DNA of 64,000 bases from an uncultured Bacteroidales bacterium. Lineage in GTDB: Bacteria > Bacteroidota > Bacteroidia > Bacteroidales > Bacteroidaceae. How positions within the stretch are numbered: the first letter of the stretch is position 1; each line of letters begins with the position of its first letter. The position numbers and the translations under genes were made by a program. The notes beneath the pieces were generated by a model. The model saw only the letters and a program-made list of their open reading frames with translations, had not been told where the DNA came from and did not search any database. This document shows, one piece after another, positions 51,053 to 60,544 of the stretch. The stretch spans positions 1 through 64,000 of the forward strand of contig CACYZY010000004.1 of assembly GCA_902779085.1 (NCBI GenBank), in the 5' to 3' direction.

Positions 51053-52222
51053 CTACTGAGATACGATGCGATCATTGCGATAGTTGATAGTACGGGAATT
51101 GCCTGCAGAATCGGTTTCAGTGAATACTCCTTCTTTCTTACCTTGCTTGAAAGTACCTTCATAGCGAGTACCTGTCTTATCAATACGCACTCCATGACCA
51201 TCTTCCATACCATTAACGAAATGTCCCTTGTAGCGTGTACCATCGGTCTGAATGAGGGTACCCTCACCATTGAACTCGTTGTTAGCCCACTCTCCTTCAT
51301 AGCTATCGCCCACATTCCATTTGTAGGTGCCTTTACCATGACGCATATTCTCGTGCCACTGACCTTCGTAAACAGCACCATTCTCCCAAGTAAAAGTACC
51401 CTGTCCTTCCTGCATGCCGTTTTGGAATTCACCTACATATTTGTTGCCGTTGGCATATAGATAGACGCCAGAGCCTGTGCGTTCACCATTTTGATAAGAG
51501 CCTTCATAACGATCACCCGTATGGAAAGTATAAATGCCTTGACCATGTTGCATATCGTTGTGCCATTCACCTACGTACTTGTCGCCATTGGTATAGACAA
51601 AAGTGCCGGTACCCTCGCGCATATCGGCTTTCCAGCCACCAGTATAGCTACTACCATCATTCCAGGTAAAGGCTCCTTGTCCTTCTTTCTTATCAGCATG
51701 CCACTGTCCATCATACTTGGCACCATTGCGCCAGGTATAGGTGCCATGTCCCTCACGTTGGTCGTGATTCCACTCTCCTACATACACATCGCCTGTGTAA
51801 TAGTACATGGTACCTTTGCCCTGTTGGTAGTCTTGAAACCACATACCATCGTAACGGTTATTGTTTTGGAAATAATAGATACCATGGCCATGTTGCTGAT
51901 CTTGGAACCATTCACCCTCATATTTCTCACCATCGGTAAAAATATATGTACCTGATCCTTGACGCTTTCCCTTAATGTATTCACCTTCATAGGTATCACC
52001 AGTAGGGAATGTTGTCTTGCCTTTGCCATTGGGCTTACCACTCTTGAGCTCGCCAGAATAAACGGCTCCATCACTGAAGGTATACGTACCTATTTTGATA
52101 GAAGTAGAGAACACGCCTTTGATTTTATCAACAATGCCTGTATTTTGTTTGTTTTGTGCCACTAAGGTAGCTGGCAGAAGACTAAAAATTGCCAATATGA
52201 TAGCTGTCGTATGTTTCATCAT
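51053..52222 (-). CDS. Secreted MORN-repeat protein (14 units)
   Basis: 389 aa from ATG 52222. Signal peptide about 1-22 (PATLVAQ). From about residue 45 to the end there are fourteen consecutive 23-residue units of the form G-x-Y-x-[FW]-x-x-G-x-x-Y-x-G-x-[WF]-x-x-x-x-x-x-G-x, with no gaps. MORN arrays are extended beta-sheets that bind lipids or proteins; exported ones in Bacteroidetes have no assigned role. A -7 box TACCTTTG (52234-52227) ends only four bases before the start codon. Confidence 0.9.
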   Translation of the reverse strand: MMKHTTAIILAIFSLLPATLVAQNKQNTGIVDKIKGVFSTSIKIGTYTFSDGAVYSGELKSGKPNGKGKTTFPTGDTYEGEYIKGKRQGSGTYIFTDGEKYEGEWFQDQQHGHGIYYFQNNNRYDGMWFQDYQQGKGTMYYYTGDVYVGEWNHDQREGHGTYTWRNGAKYDGQWHADKKEGQGAFTWNDGSSYTGGWKADMREGTGTFVYTNGDKYVGEWHNDMQHGQGIYTFHTGDRYEGSYQNGERTGSGVYLYANGNKYVGEFQNGMQEGQGTFTWENGAVYEGQWHENMRHGKGTYKWNVGDSYEGEWANNEFNGEGTLIQTDGTRYKGHFVNGMEDGHGVRIDKTGTRYEGTFKQGKKEGVFTETDSAGNSRTINYRNDRIVSQ

Positions 52223-52226
52223 GTTG

Positions 52227-52257
52227 CAAAGGTAAGAATTGTTCATTAAATGAGAAA
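52227..52257 (-). promoter_or_regulatory. Promoter of MORN gene (very close to start)
   Basis: Minus strand: TTTC (52257-52254), 19 bases, TACCTTTG (52234-52227). Transcription would start at or next to the ATG at 52222. Confidence 0.5.
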
Positions 52258-52272
52258 GAAAGTGAACAAGAT

Positions 52273-53559
52273 TTATGACATTTTTTCACCAGCTACCACT
52301 TCTGTTAAAGTGTCTTTATTGAGATACGAACACGCGAGATGTTGCAAATCAGAAGCCGTAATGGTATTAATCGTTTGCCAAAATTGATGGAAATAGTCAT
52401 CTGGCAGGCCCATGGTATGCAAGTATATCCATGCGTCGCTAAGTGAGAGGCATGAATCGTAAGCTCGCAGCATCTCTCCTTTCATGCTGTTACGCACTAG
52501 CGTCAGCTCATCAGCGCTTACCTGTTCGTTTTGCAACATGTCTATCTGGTGATAAGTCTCAGAAAGCAAGGGCTGTACGAAGTTGTGATCACAATCACTG
52601 AGTATCATGAGTGTATTGTCGTAAGGCGACGGATTGAGTACGGCATAAATACCATAGGTAAGTCCTTTTTCCTCACGTACGGTCGCCATGAGACGACTCC
52701 CAAAGTAACCTCCCAATAGGGTAACAAGCACACGTAACTTAAGACAGTCGGGATGGTGCAAATCAATAGTGGATTTACCTATAAGAACTGAACTCTGTGT
52801 CGTGCCTTGCATTTCCTTGAACTGCTGTTTACGGGATTGTAGAGGGATAATACCATGGTGGTTGGTCCCACCTTTTTTACCTTTGCCGAAAGGCTGGCCA
52901 AAAGCTTGACTGATAAGATCAATACAATTATTAGAAATACGACCAGAAAGGTAGATGGTAAGATTGTCACTATTGTACCATTGCTGGTAATACTCTTGCA
53001 AGATATCTACATTGATAGCTTCATAATCAGCTGCATCAGCCATTTGACCTAAAATATGCTGAGAGCCATAAACTAAACGTTGAAAGAAGCGACGCGCCTG
53101 TGTACTAGGCTGTTGCATGGCTATAAGGTGGCGTTGCAGATTGTTTTGTTTTACCACCTCAAGCACCTGGGCATCAAAGACGGGCTGCTTCACCATCTGT
53201 GACAGAAGATCAATGATTGGTATCAGGTGTTTGTTAAGTGTATAAAGAGTAACATATGAATGTTCAAACGACACGTTTTGATCCATCCAAGCACCATGAT
53301 AATCGAGTTGCTCCGCTATTTGAGCGCGATTAAGTAACTTAGTTCCCTCGCGCAACATACGGTTAGTAAAGAGTGCTTGCAAGAGTTGCGACTGCTGGTG
53401 AAGACCAGCATTAAACACAAGATCAATACGAGTAACGTCCACATCGCCAACATCAAGTACCCATAGTTTAACACTGTTGGGTAATACTACACACTGAGGT
53501 GAAGGCAAGTCGAACTCTTCGAGGTCGTGCAAGGGCGGCTGTTGGCTACGGTCGATCAT
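52273..53559 (-). CDS. M16-family peptidase-like protein lacking the zinc site
   Basis: 428 aa, two M16 half-domains (about 25-200 and 210-410, with REEKGLTYGIYAVLNPSPYDN of the C-terminal domain). The place where active enzymes have H-x-x-E-H (AHFLEHMLFKGT-type) reads ALFTNRMLREGT, so both His and the Glu are replaced. It is therefore probably a structural or regulatory partner, like the non-catalytic subunit of two-chain M16 proteases; no active partner is in view. No signal peptide. Twelve bases after the FolK-KdsB gene, so co-transcribed. Confidence 0.85.
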   Translation of the reverse strand: MIDRSQQPPLHDLEEFDLPSPQCVVLPNSVKLWVLDVGDVDVTRIDLVFNAGLHQQSQLLQALFTNRMLREGTKLLNRAQIAEQLDYHGAWMDQNVSFEHSYVTLYTLNKHLIPIIDLLSQMVKQPVFDAQVLEVVKQNNLQRHLIAMQQPSTQARRFFQRLVYGSQHILGQMADAADYEAINVDILQEYYQQWYNSDNLTIYLSGRISNNCIDLISQAFGQPFGKGKKGGTNHHGIIPLQSRKQQFKEMQGTTQSSVLIGKSTIDLHHPDCLKLRVLVTLLGGYFGSRLMATVREEKGLTYGIYAVLNPSPYDNTLMILSDCDHNFVQPLLSETYHQIDMLQNEQVSADELTLVRNSMKGEMLRAYDSCLSLSDAWIYLHTMGLPDDYFHQFWQTINTITASDLQHLACSYLNKDTLTEVVAGEKMS

Positions 53560-53571
53560 CGAAAAATTGGT

Positions 53572-54693
53572 TCAGGCTTTGTGTAGCTGTTGCAAGAAAG
53601 CTTCAGCACGCTCAAGGTCAGCTGGTGTATCAATACCAATGGTTTCAACATCAGTCAATCCTACCTTAATGGAATAACCATTCTCAAGCCATCGCAACTG
53701 TTCGAGACTTTCTGCAAGCTCAAGAGACGATTGTTGTAAAGAAGTGATCTGCTGTAACACCTCAGCACGATAGGCATACAATCCTACGTGTTTATAATAA
53801 ATATGGTGTGATAACCATTCAGATTTCTCGACATTACGTTGGAATGGTATTATGGAACGGCTAAAATAAAGTGCATTCATATTCTTGTTAACCACCACCT
53901 TCACCCCATTGACATTTTCCAATGCTTCAAAACCGCTGTCAACAGTAAATGGTTTCACCAGTGTAGCAATCTGTGTCTGCTCGTCAAGGAAACAGGCTCT
54001 AACTACTTCAAGTTGGGAAGGCTGGATAAATGGTTCGTCACCTTGGATATTGACCACGACATCAAAACCTCCTCCTATTTTTTGGTAAGCCTCCCAACAT
54101 CTGTCAGTACCACTCTTGTGATGGGTAGATGTCATGACGACCTTTCCTCCAAAATCTTTCACTACCTGTTCAATGCGTTCGTCATCTGTAGCAACATAAG
54201 CATCATCAAGTACTCCAACAACTTGCTCATAAACCCTTTGTATCACGGGTTTGCCTCCTAACATAGCCAACGGCTTGGCTGGGAAACGGGTGGATGCATA
54301 ACGAGCAGGGATGATACCAACAAACTTCATTTTAAGTTGGCGGAGGAGTCGCTGTACATAGGGTTGCTGCCAGTCATGTTCTTTGAATCTCTGAGTACCA
54401 GCCTGTAATATATCAATATCAAGACGAATGATTTCCTTGTATTTCTCATCTGGTGTGCGCCCAGCCATTCGCTCAATCTCCTTTGTGATGGAACGCACTT
54501 CTTCGTATGACATGTCAGATTCAAAACATGCTGCACGATTCAGGAACCAATCAGGACGCAGCGTACCCATAGGTTCTGATGTCTGTTCACTACTGAAATG
54601 TATATCAGGGAAGTAACGGGTCAGCTCTTTTTGGGCCAACGCCATATTTTGTTCTGAATCGGTATTGCTACCTATACATAAAATAAATACCAT
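53572..54693 (-). CDS. kdsB: FolK-like domain fused to KdsB (CMP-Kdo synthetase)
   Basis: 373 aa from ATG 54693, seven bases after the stop of the PBP gene. Residues 1-120 resemble 6-hydroxymethyl-dihydropterin pyrophosphokinase: FILCIGSNTDSEQNMALAQK, FLNRAACFES, IERMAGRTPDE, IIRLDIDIL (the metal-binding D-x-D). It is about 40 residues shorter than normal HPPK. From MKFVGIIPARYASTRFPAKP (residue 122) to the end is a complete 3-deoxy-manno-octulosonate cytidylyltransferase, which activates Kdo for LPS. No stop or separate ribosome site lies between them; a start at 54330 could still make KdsB alone. Confidence 0.87.
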   Translation of the reverse strand: MVFILCIGSNTDSEQNMALAQKELTRYFPDIHFSSEQTSEPMGTLRPDWFLNRAACFESDMSYEEVRSITKEIERMAGRTPDEKYKEIIRLDIDILQAGTQRFKEHDWQQPYVQRLLRQLKMKFVGIIPARYASTRFPAKPLAMLGGKPVIQRVYEQVVGVLDDAYVATDDERIEQVVKDFGGKVVMTSTHHKSGTDRCWEAYQKIGGGFDVVVNIQGDEPFIQPSQLEVVRACFLDEQTQIATLVKPFTVDSGFEALENVNGVKVVVNKNMNALYFSRSIIPFQRNVEKSEWLSHHIYYKHVGLYAYRAEVLQQITSLQQSSLELAESLEQLRWLENGYSIKVGLTDVETIGIDTPADLERAEAFLQQLHKA

Positions 54694-54700
54694 ATTCCTA

Positions 54701-57022
54701 TTATTCAAAAATCTCGTCCAATCCTTCTGCAACAGTTTTGTCAGTCATATCAACACCATCGTCACTGCAAGGATCGTAGTTAGCAGGAAAATTAAAACTT
54801 TCACTCTGGTCGTACCCTAAGGTAGGATCTTCATACACCTGCTTCATATAGGCAGCCCAAATAGGCAATGCCATAGAGGCACCTTGACCATAAACCATCG
54901 TATCAAAGTGGATATCGCGATTCTCACCTCCTACCCAGCAGCCAGACACCAATGAAGGAGTGAAACCCATAAACCAGCCATCAGAGTTAGAGTTAGTTGT
55001 ACCTGTCTTACCTCCCATATCAGCAGTAATGCCTAAACGACGCACACGACCACCTGTACCCTCATTGATAACGGCACGCAACATAACCAGCATTTTATAG
55101 GCGCTTGAGGCACTTATCACTTCCTGCATCTCTGGATAGAAGGTAGCAACCACATTCCCATCAGCATCTTCAATACGTGAAACGAATACAGGTGCCACAC
55201 GGATACCTCTATTGGGGAAGGCAGTATAAGCACTTACCATCTCACCTACTGATATTTCGCACGGACCAAGGCAAAGAGAAACTACAGGGTCAATCTCTTG
55301 GTTGCGCACGCCAAAGCTGTGAATAAGTCGCTTGAGGCTATATGGACTAAGCTTGCCCATCAAATAAGCCGTAATCCAGTTGTCAGAATTTGCTAACCCC
55401 CACTTGATGGTAACATTCTCGCCAATGCGACTATGATTAGCGTTACGAGGGGTCCAAGGGCGGTTGTTCTCATCCAACAAGGTATATGACACATGACGCA
55501 CCAAATCACAAGGCGAGAAGCCGTTTTCCATGGCCAATGTATAGACGTATGGCTTTACCGTTGACCCTATCTGACGACGCCCCTGCATAGCCATATCGTA
55601 TTGGAAATAGTTGTAGTTAGGTCCTCCTACATATGCTTTTACATGACCCGAACGCGGATCCATCGACATAAAACCTGAACGGAGGAAATACTTATAGTAG
55701 CGCAGGGAGTCAAGCGGTGACATAATTGTATCTTTTAAACCATCCCAACTCCAAACAGACATTTCTATCGGGGTATTGAATGCCTCGTCTATTTCAGCAT
55801 CTGAAGCACCAGCCTTTTTCATGTTACGGTAACGATCACTCTGCTGCACTGCACGATCCATAATATCCTTTACCTGTTCCGTAGTAAGGTTACGTGTAAA
55901 TGGAGCAGTCTTTGATTTTGCCTTTTCCTTAAAGAACTGTTGTTGTAGTTCCTTGAGATGTTCCTCTACCGCATTTTCTGCATAGCGTTGCATATGGCTA
56001 TTGATGGTAGTATAAATCTTGAGACCATCAGTATAGAGATTATATTTCTCGCCATCTTTCTTGACATTCTTCTCGCACCAACCATAAAGTGGATTCGTTT
56101 CCCAATCAAGAGAATCTTCGTACCACTGTTGCATCTGCCAACCACGGTAATTAGATTTCTCTGGTTTCTTAGCTGTCATCACACCACGTAGATATTCACG
56201 GAAATAGGTCGCAATACCTTCTTTATGGTCAACACGGTTATAATGTAGTGTCAAAGGTAAGGCCTTGAGTGAGTCAGCCTCCTGAGAAGTCAAGTAACCA
56301 GCTTTCTCCATTTGACCTAGTACAACGTTACGGCGACTACGAGAACGCTCGTTAAAACGTACGGGGTTGTATAGAGATGGGTTTTTGCACATGCCCACCA
56401 AGGTAGCCGCCTCTTCTATCTTCAGTTCACCTGGGGTACAATTGAAATAGGTGAAAGCCGCTGTTTTGATACCCACTGCATTATTAAGGAAGTCAAACTT
56501 ATTAAGATACATGGTGATAATCTCTTCCTTAGTGTAGTAGCGCTCAAGGTTAACTGCAATCACCCATTCTATAGGCTTTTGCATAGCTCGCTCCATGATA
56601 TTGCTTGCACTCGGCGAATAAAGTTGCTTAGAGAGTTGCTGGGTGAGAGTACTACCACCTCCAGCATTTTGTTGCATAAGCACGCCACGTTTGATAATAG
56701 CACGTATTAAACCGATGAAATCGATGCCAGAATGATTATTGAAACGCACATCCTCAGTTGCTATCAGCGCATGTATCATGTCGGGAGCTATCTCATCGTA
56801 GCCCACATACACTCGGTTTTCTTTACTATAAGAATAAGTTCCGAGTACTTCACCGTCATCAGAGATTACCTCTGTAGCAAATTTATAATTAGGATTCTCC
56901 AAATCTTCTACCGGAGGCATATAACCTATCCATCCTTTGGCTATACTAGTAAATACCAATAGCAATGCTATCAGCCCGATAACCAGCAAAATCCATAAAC
57001 CTATAATAAATTTTTTCAGCAT
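54701..57022 (-). CDS. Class A penicillin-binding protein (PBP1a type)
   Basis: 773 aa. N-terminal membrane helix (about 5-28). GT51 glycosyltransferase: ATEDVRFNNHSGIDFIGLIRA with catalytic Glu, GGGSTLTQQLSKQL. Transpeptidase: GSTVKP (SxxK Ser), SDN (LANSDNW), KTGTTNSNSDGW (KTG). Polymerises and cross-links peptidoglycan in the periplasm. A -7 box TAACTTTG lies at 57047-57040. First gene of the minus-strand operon with folK-kdsB and the M16 gene. Confidence 0.95.
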   Translation of the reverse strand: MLKKFIIGLWILLVIGLIALLLVFTSIAKGWIGYMPPVEDLENPNYKFATEVISDDGEVLGTYSYSKENRVYVGYDEIAPDMIHALIATEDVRFNNHSGIDFIGLIRAIIKRGVLMQQNAGGGSTLTQQLSKQLYSPSASNIMERAMQKPIEWVIAVNLERYYTKEEIITMYLNKFDFLNNAVGIKTAAFTYFNCTPGELKIEEAATLVGMCKNPSLYNPVRFNERSRSRRNVVLGQMEKAGYLTSQEADSLKALPLTLHYNRVDHKEGIATYFREYLRGVMTAKKPEKSNYRGWQMQQWYEDSLDWETNPLYGWCEKNVKKDGEKYNLYTDGLKIYTTINSHMQRYAENAVEEHLKELQQQFFKEKAKSKTAPFTRNLTTEQVKDIMDRAVQQSDRYRNMKKAGASDAEIDEAFNTPIEMSVWSWDGLKDTIMSPLDSLRYYKYFLRSGFMSMDPRSGHVKAYVGGPNYNYFQYDMAMQGRRQIGSTVKPYVYTLAMENGFSPCDLVRHVSYTLLDENNRPWTPRNANHSRIGENVTIKWGLANSDNWITAYLMGKLSPYSLKRLIHSFGVRNQEIDPVVSLCLGPCEISVGEMVSAYTAFPNRGIRVAPVFVSRIEDADGNVVATFYPEMQEVISASSAYKMLVMLRAVINEGTGGRVRRLGITADMGGKTGTTNSNSDGWFMGFTPSLVSGCWVGGENRDIHFDTMVYGQGASMALPIWAAYMKQVYEDPTLGYDQSESFNFPANYDPCSDDGVDMTDKTVAEGLDEIFE

Positions 57023-57131
57023 AATCGTTAAATTTTAGGCAAAGTTAAAGAATTAGTTGGAAACATACGTTGTTTTTTAAATAATTTCTTTACCTTTGAA
57101 CTATAATAACCTATTTTAAGAAAATACTACT

Positions 57132-58538
57132 ATGATTCGCTCTGTTTTAGGTATTTTAATAGCTGGATTGCTAGTTACCAGTTGTGTCACTCCTTCCAAA
57201 GAAAAGGATAAAACATTTGAACCTATCAAGACAGTTGTTCCTCAGCGCCCTGTAGGGCAAGAAGATGTGCTCCAACTTACAGCGCCCAAGTTAGAAACTG
57301 TACGCGTTGGTTTCGTGGGATTGGGCATGAGAGGTCCTGGGGCTGTGGATCGATTCACTCATATACCAGGCACGCAGGTGGTTGCGCTATGTGATGTACT
57401 ACCCGAAAATGTAGAAAAGTGCCAAGAGATATTAAGGAAGGCAGGCCTTCCCGAAGCTGCAGCCTATAGTGGAGATACTGAAGTATTTAAGCAACTATGT
57501 GAACGCGATGATATTGATTTAGTATATATTGCCACAGACTGGATACATCACGTACCTGTGGCGCTTTATGCGATGGAACATGGTAAACATGCTGCCATTG
57601 AAGTACCATCAGCCACTTCTCTTGAAGATATATGGAAATTGATAGACACTTCTGAACGGACACGCAAACATTGCATCCAATTGGAGAACTGTTGCTACGA
57701 CTTCTTTGAGTTGACAGCACTGAATATGGCACAGCAAGGGGTATTTGGCGAAATATTACATGTAGAAGGTGCTTATCTCCACAACCTTGATCCTTATTGG
57801 GAAGAGTATTGGAACAATTGGCGCATGGATTTCAACCGTACACATCGTGGCGATATCTACCCCACCCACGGTTTTGGCCCTGTATGCCAAGTACTGAATA
57901 TTCACCGTGGTGACCAGTTGCAAACCCTTGTAGCGATGGACACCAAAGCTGTGAACGGTCCTGCTCATATCTTAAAAACCACAGGAGAAACTGTGACCGA
58001 TTTCAAAAACGGTGACGAAACTACCACCATGATTAAAACAAAGAACGGTGCTACAATTTTGTTGGAGCATGGTGTTATGACGCCTCGCCCTTACAGCCGT
58101 ATGTATCAGGTGGTAGGTACCAAGGGTTTTGCAGGCAAATATCCTGTACAGCAGTTCTGCGTGTTGCCAGAGCAATTGGACCGTTCTCTGTTACCTGAGA
58201 AGTTTGACGAGCGCTATGAAGTGACACTTACCAATGAAGCTAAGGACAAAGTAATGGAAGCATATCGAAGTCCAATTCTCACCAAAGATCTAGAAGAAAC
58301 AGCTAAAGCTGTTGGTGGGCATGGTGGCATGGATTTTATCATGGATTACCGACTGGTTTATTGTCTTCACAATGGATTGCCTTTAGATATGGATGTATAT
58401 GACTTGGCGGAATGGTGCTGCATTGGTGAATTGTCAGCCATTTCAATGGACAATGGCTGTGTGCCAGTAGAAATACCCGACTTTACCCGTGGTGGTCAAG
58501 ACAAAGTGAAAGGATTCAAATATGCTTTCGCAGAATAA
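57132..58538 (+). CDS. GH109-type NAD-dependent glycosidase (lipoprotein)
   Basis: 468 aa. Lipobox LVTSC (Cys about 17): periplasmic or surface lipoprotein. Rossmann N-terminus RVGFVGLGMRGPGAVDRF, ALCDV; Gfo/Idh/MocA substrate domain with LENCCYDFFELTALNMAQQG, HVEGAYLHNL, and HRGDIYPTHGFGPV. These match GH109, which hydrolyses alpha-N-acetylgalactosaminides by an NAD+-dependent oxidation-elimination route. The neighbouring kinase gene fits salvage of released GalNAc. A -7 box TACCTTTG lies at 57091-57098. Confidence 0.87.
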   Translation: MIRSVLGILIAGLLVTSCVTPSKEKDKTFEPIKTVVPQRPVGQEDVLQLTAPKLETVRVGFVGLGMRGPGAVDRFTHIPGTQVVALCDVLPENVEKCQEILRKAGLPEAAAYSGDTEVFKQLCERDDIDLVYIATDWIHHVPVALYAMEHGKHAAIEVPSATSLEDIWKLIDTSERTRKHCIQLENCCYDFFELTALNMAQQGVFGEILHVEGAYLHNLDPYWEEYWNNWRMDFNRTHRGDIYPTHGFGPVCQVLNIHRGDQLQTLVAMDTKAVNGPAHILKTTGETVTDFKNGDETTTMIKTKNGATILLEHGVMTPRPYSRMYQVVGTKGFAGKYPVQQFCVLPEQLDRSLLPEKFDERYEVTLTNEAKDKVMEAYRSPILTKDLEETAKAVGGHGGMDFIMDYRLVYCLHNGLPLDMDVYDLAEWCCIGELSAISMDNGCVPVEIPDFTRGGQDKVKGFKYAFAE

Positions 58539-58561
58539 ATGAACAGACAAACATACTCTTC

Positions 58562-59635
58562 ATGATTAATATCGTTAAACAATTCAAAGTTAAGAATATT
58601 GTAAAGATTAAACCTTTACATGGCGGGTTGATAAATGATACCTACCTTGTCTGGACAAAGGGGGCAGATGTACCACAATTTGTACTACAACGTATCAATA
58701 ACTACGTGTTTAAGGATGTAGCTCGCTTGCAGAATAACTTCAGCAAAGTCACCAGACACTTGCGAAAGAAACTTGTTGCACAAGGCGAGACAGACATTGA
58801 CCGTAAAGTACTGACCTTAGTACCTACTTTAGACGGCAAGACTTACTACACCGATGGTAAAACTTATTGGCGTATGATGGTGTATATTCCTCATGCTGAA
58901 CAACCAGAAATGAGTTTAGATCTTTATCATAAGGGAGGAGCCGCTATAGGACGCTTTGAACGCATGTTAGCTGATTTTCCTACAAAACTTAAACCTACTA
59001 TTCCCCATTTTCATGATATTAAATTTAGGATCAAGGAAATGGATAAAGCATTGACAGACGCGATTTTAAGCAATCGTGATTTAACAGGTATGGGTGATTT
59101 GTTTGAAGACTTGCTGATGTGCTATGATTATTTTAAGCCATTTTTCGAACGCTTCAAGGAAATGCCACTGCGTGTGTGTCACTTTGATACCAAACTAAGC
59201 AATATGCTTTTTGATAATGAAGGTGAAGTGCTTTGCCTAATTGATCTAGACACTGTGATGTCTGGATACATCACTTCTGACTATGGTGATTTTCTTCGTA
59301 CAGCAGCCAACACTACCCATGAGAATGACAGAGCGTACAGCCATGTAGGATTTGACATCGACGTGTTCAAGGCATTTACAGAAGGCTATTTACAAGAAAT
59401 GAAAGATACACTCACACCAGCAGAGAAAGAACTGCTCCCCTATTCCGTTCTTTTATTCCCTTTGATGCAAAGTGTGAGGTTCTTGACAGATTTTATGAAC
59501 GGGAATGTTTATTACCACGTAGACTATCAGAAACAGAATTTAATTAGGGCTAAGAACCAGTATGCTCTACTAGAAAGCGTGGCAAGTAATTGGGAAGAGA
59601 TATGCAACTTCATTTATAGGGAGGTAGCGATATGA
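58562..59635 (+). CDS. NahK-like N-acetylhexosamine kinase
   Basis: 357 aa, aminoglycoside-phosphotransferase fold. HGGLINDTYLV is the nucleotide loop; RVCHFDTKLSNMLFD is the catalytic loop with the Asp base; LIDLDTVMSGYITSDYGDFLR supplies the metal-binding D-x-D. The order and length match N-acetylhexosamine 1-kinases, which convert GalNAc or GlcNAc to the 1-phosphate. It starts 23 bases after GH109 and overlaps the AraC gene by ATGA. Confidence 0.82.
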   Translation: MINIVKQFKVKNIVKIKPLHGGLINDTYLVWTKGADVPQFVLQRINNYVFKDVARLQNNFSKVTRHLRKKLVAQGETDIDRKVLTLVPTLDGKTYYTDGKTYWRMMVYIPHAEQPEMSLDLYHKGGAAIGRFERMLADFPTKLKPTIPHFHDIKFRIKEMDKALTDAILSNRDLTGMGDLFEDLLMCYDYFKPFFERFKEMPLRVCHFDTKLSNMLFDNEGEVLCLIDLDTVMSGYITSDYGDFLRTAANTTHENDRAYSHVGFDIDVFKAFTEGYLQEMKDTLTPAEKELLPYSVLLFPLMQSVRFLTDFMNGNVYYHVDYQKQNLIRAKNQYALLESVASNWEEICNFIYREVAI

Positions 59636-60513
59636 AAAAAATTAGTATCGAGTATTTGAAGAACGAGGACTACGTTGATTATATCGATGGTGACCTCTTC
59701 CTGATTGAAGATGTAGAAAAACTACCTACTATCAAGATGGGTGCTGTAGAGGTAGAAGCTATTATTGTGATTTTCTGCTTGTCTGGTGTCGGTCAAGTAA
59801 CTATGAACGGTACAAGGTATCAATTAAAACGTAATCAGTTAATGTTGGGGATGCCACATACTGTTTATTCTAATTACATGAAATTAACTGAAAATTTCGA
59901 AGTAAAGATAATTGGGATCTCCACCCGTGCCTTGAACAGTTCTGTGTTCATGACCAAGAACATATGGAAAAATTTCTACTTTTTACTTAACAACCCTGTG
60001 CTTGACATTAACGACAACGACATTGAGTTGTTTTCTCACTATTATGAATTAGCCAATCTGAAAATACACAGTGAACGATCTCCTTTCCACCAAGCCATCA
60101 TGATGTCACTCGTTCATTGTGTAGTATTTGAACTACTGGCACTTACTAACAAGGTAGAAAGCATAGATTTCGAAGAAAATGATCAAGCCAGCCAGAGCGA
60201 TGTATTATTTAGGAATTTCCTTGAACTTCTAGCAGAACATGAAGGACGTGTGCGTTCAGTCCAAGAATATGCTGATATGCTGTACGTTTCACCTAAATAC
60301 CTTTCATCGGTGGTAAAGCAATTAAGCGGCCGTACTGCTCTCGCTCTAATTCATGAAACAACCATTCACGCCATAGTTAGACAACTTAAATATACTGATA
60401 AATCTATCAAAGAAATATCAGATGATATGAAGTTTCCTAGCCTTTCGTTCTTCGGTAAGTTTGTGAAGACGCAACTGGGAGTATCACCCAAGAAATTCAG
60501 AAAAGGAGGATAA
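59632..60513 (+). CDS. AraC-family transcriptional regulator
   Basis: 293 aa. N-terminal cupin-like sensing domain (about 40-110: IIVIFCLSGVGQVTMNGTRYQLKRNQL) and C-terminal double HTH (about 195-293: VRSVQEYADMLYVSPKYLSSV, then SIKEISDDMKFPSLSFFGKFV, ending QLGVSPKKFRK). Probably responds to a sugar from the GH109/kinase pathway, with which it is translationally coupled. Confidence 0.93.
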   Translation: MKKISIEYLKNEDYVDYIDGDLFLIEDVEKLPTIKMGAVEVEAIIVIFCLSGVGQVTMNGTRYQLKRNQLMLGMPHTVYSNYMKLTENFEVKIIGISTRALNSSVFMTKNIWKNFYFLLNNPVLDINDNDIELFSHYYELANLKIHSERSPFHQAIMMSLVHCVVFELLALTNKVESIDFEENDQASQSDVLFRNFLELLAEHEGRVRSVQEYADMLYVSPKYLSSVVKQLSGRTALALIHETTIHAIVRQLKYTDKSIKEISDDMKFPSLSFFGKFVKTQLGVSPKKFRKGG

Positions 60514-60544
60514 GACTGATTATCATTTTGTTATTGCAAGAATC

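Noticed and set aside
50920..51432. In-frame 171-codon upstream extension of the adaptor gene
   Set aside because: It overlaps the MORN coding region in another frame, spans the MORN terminator and the sigma-54 promoter, and lacks adaptor-family sequence.
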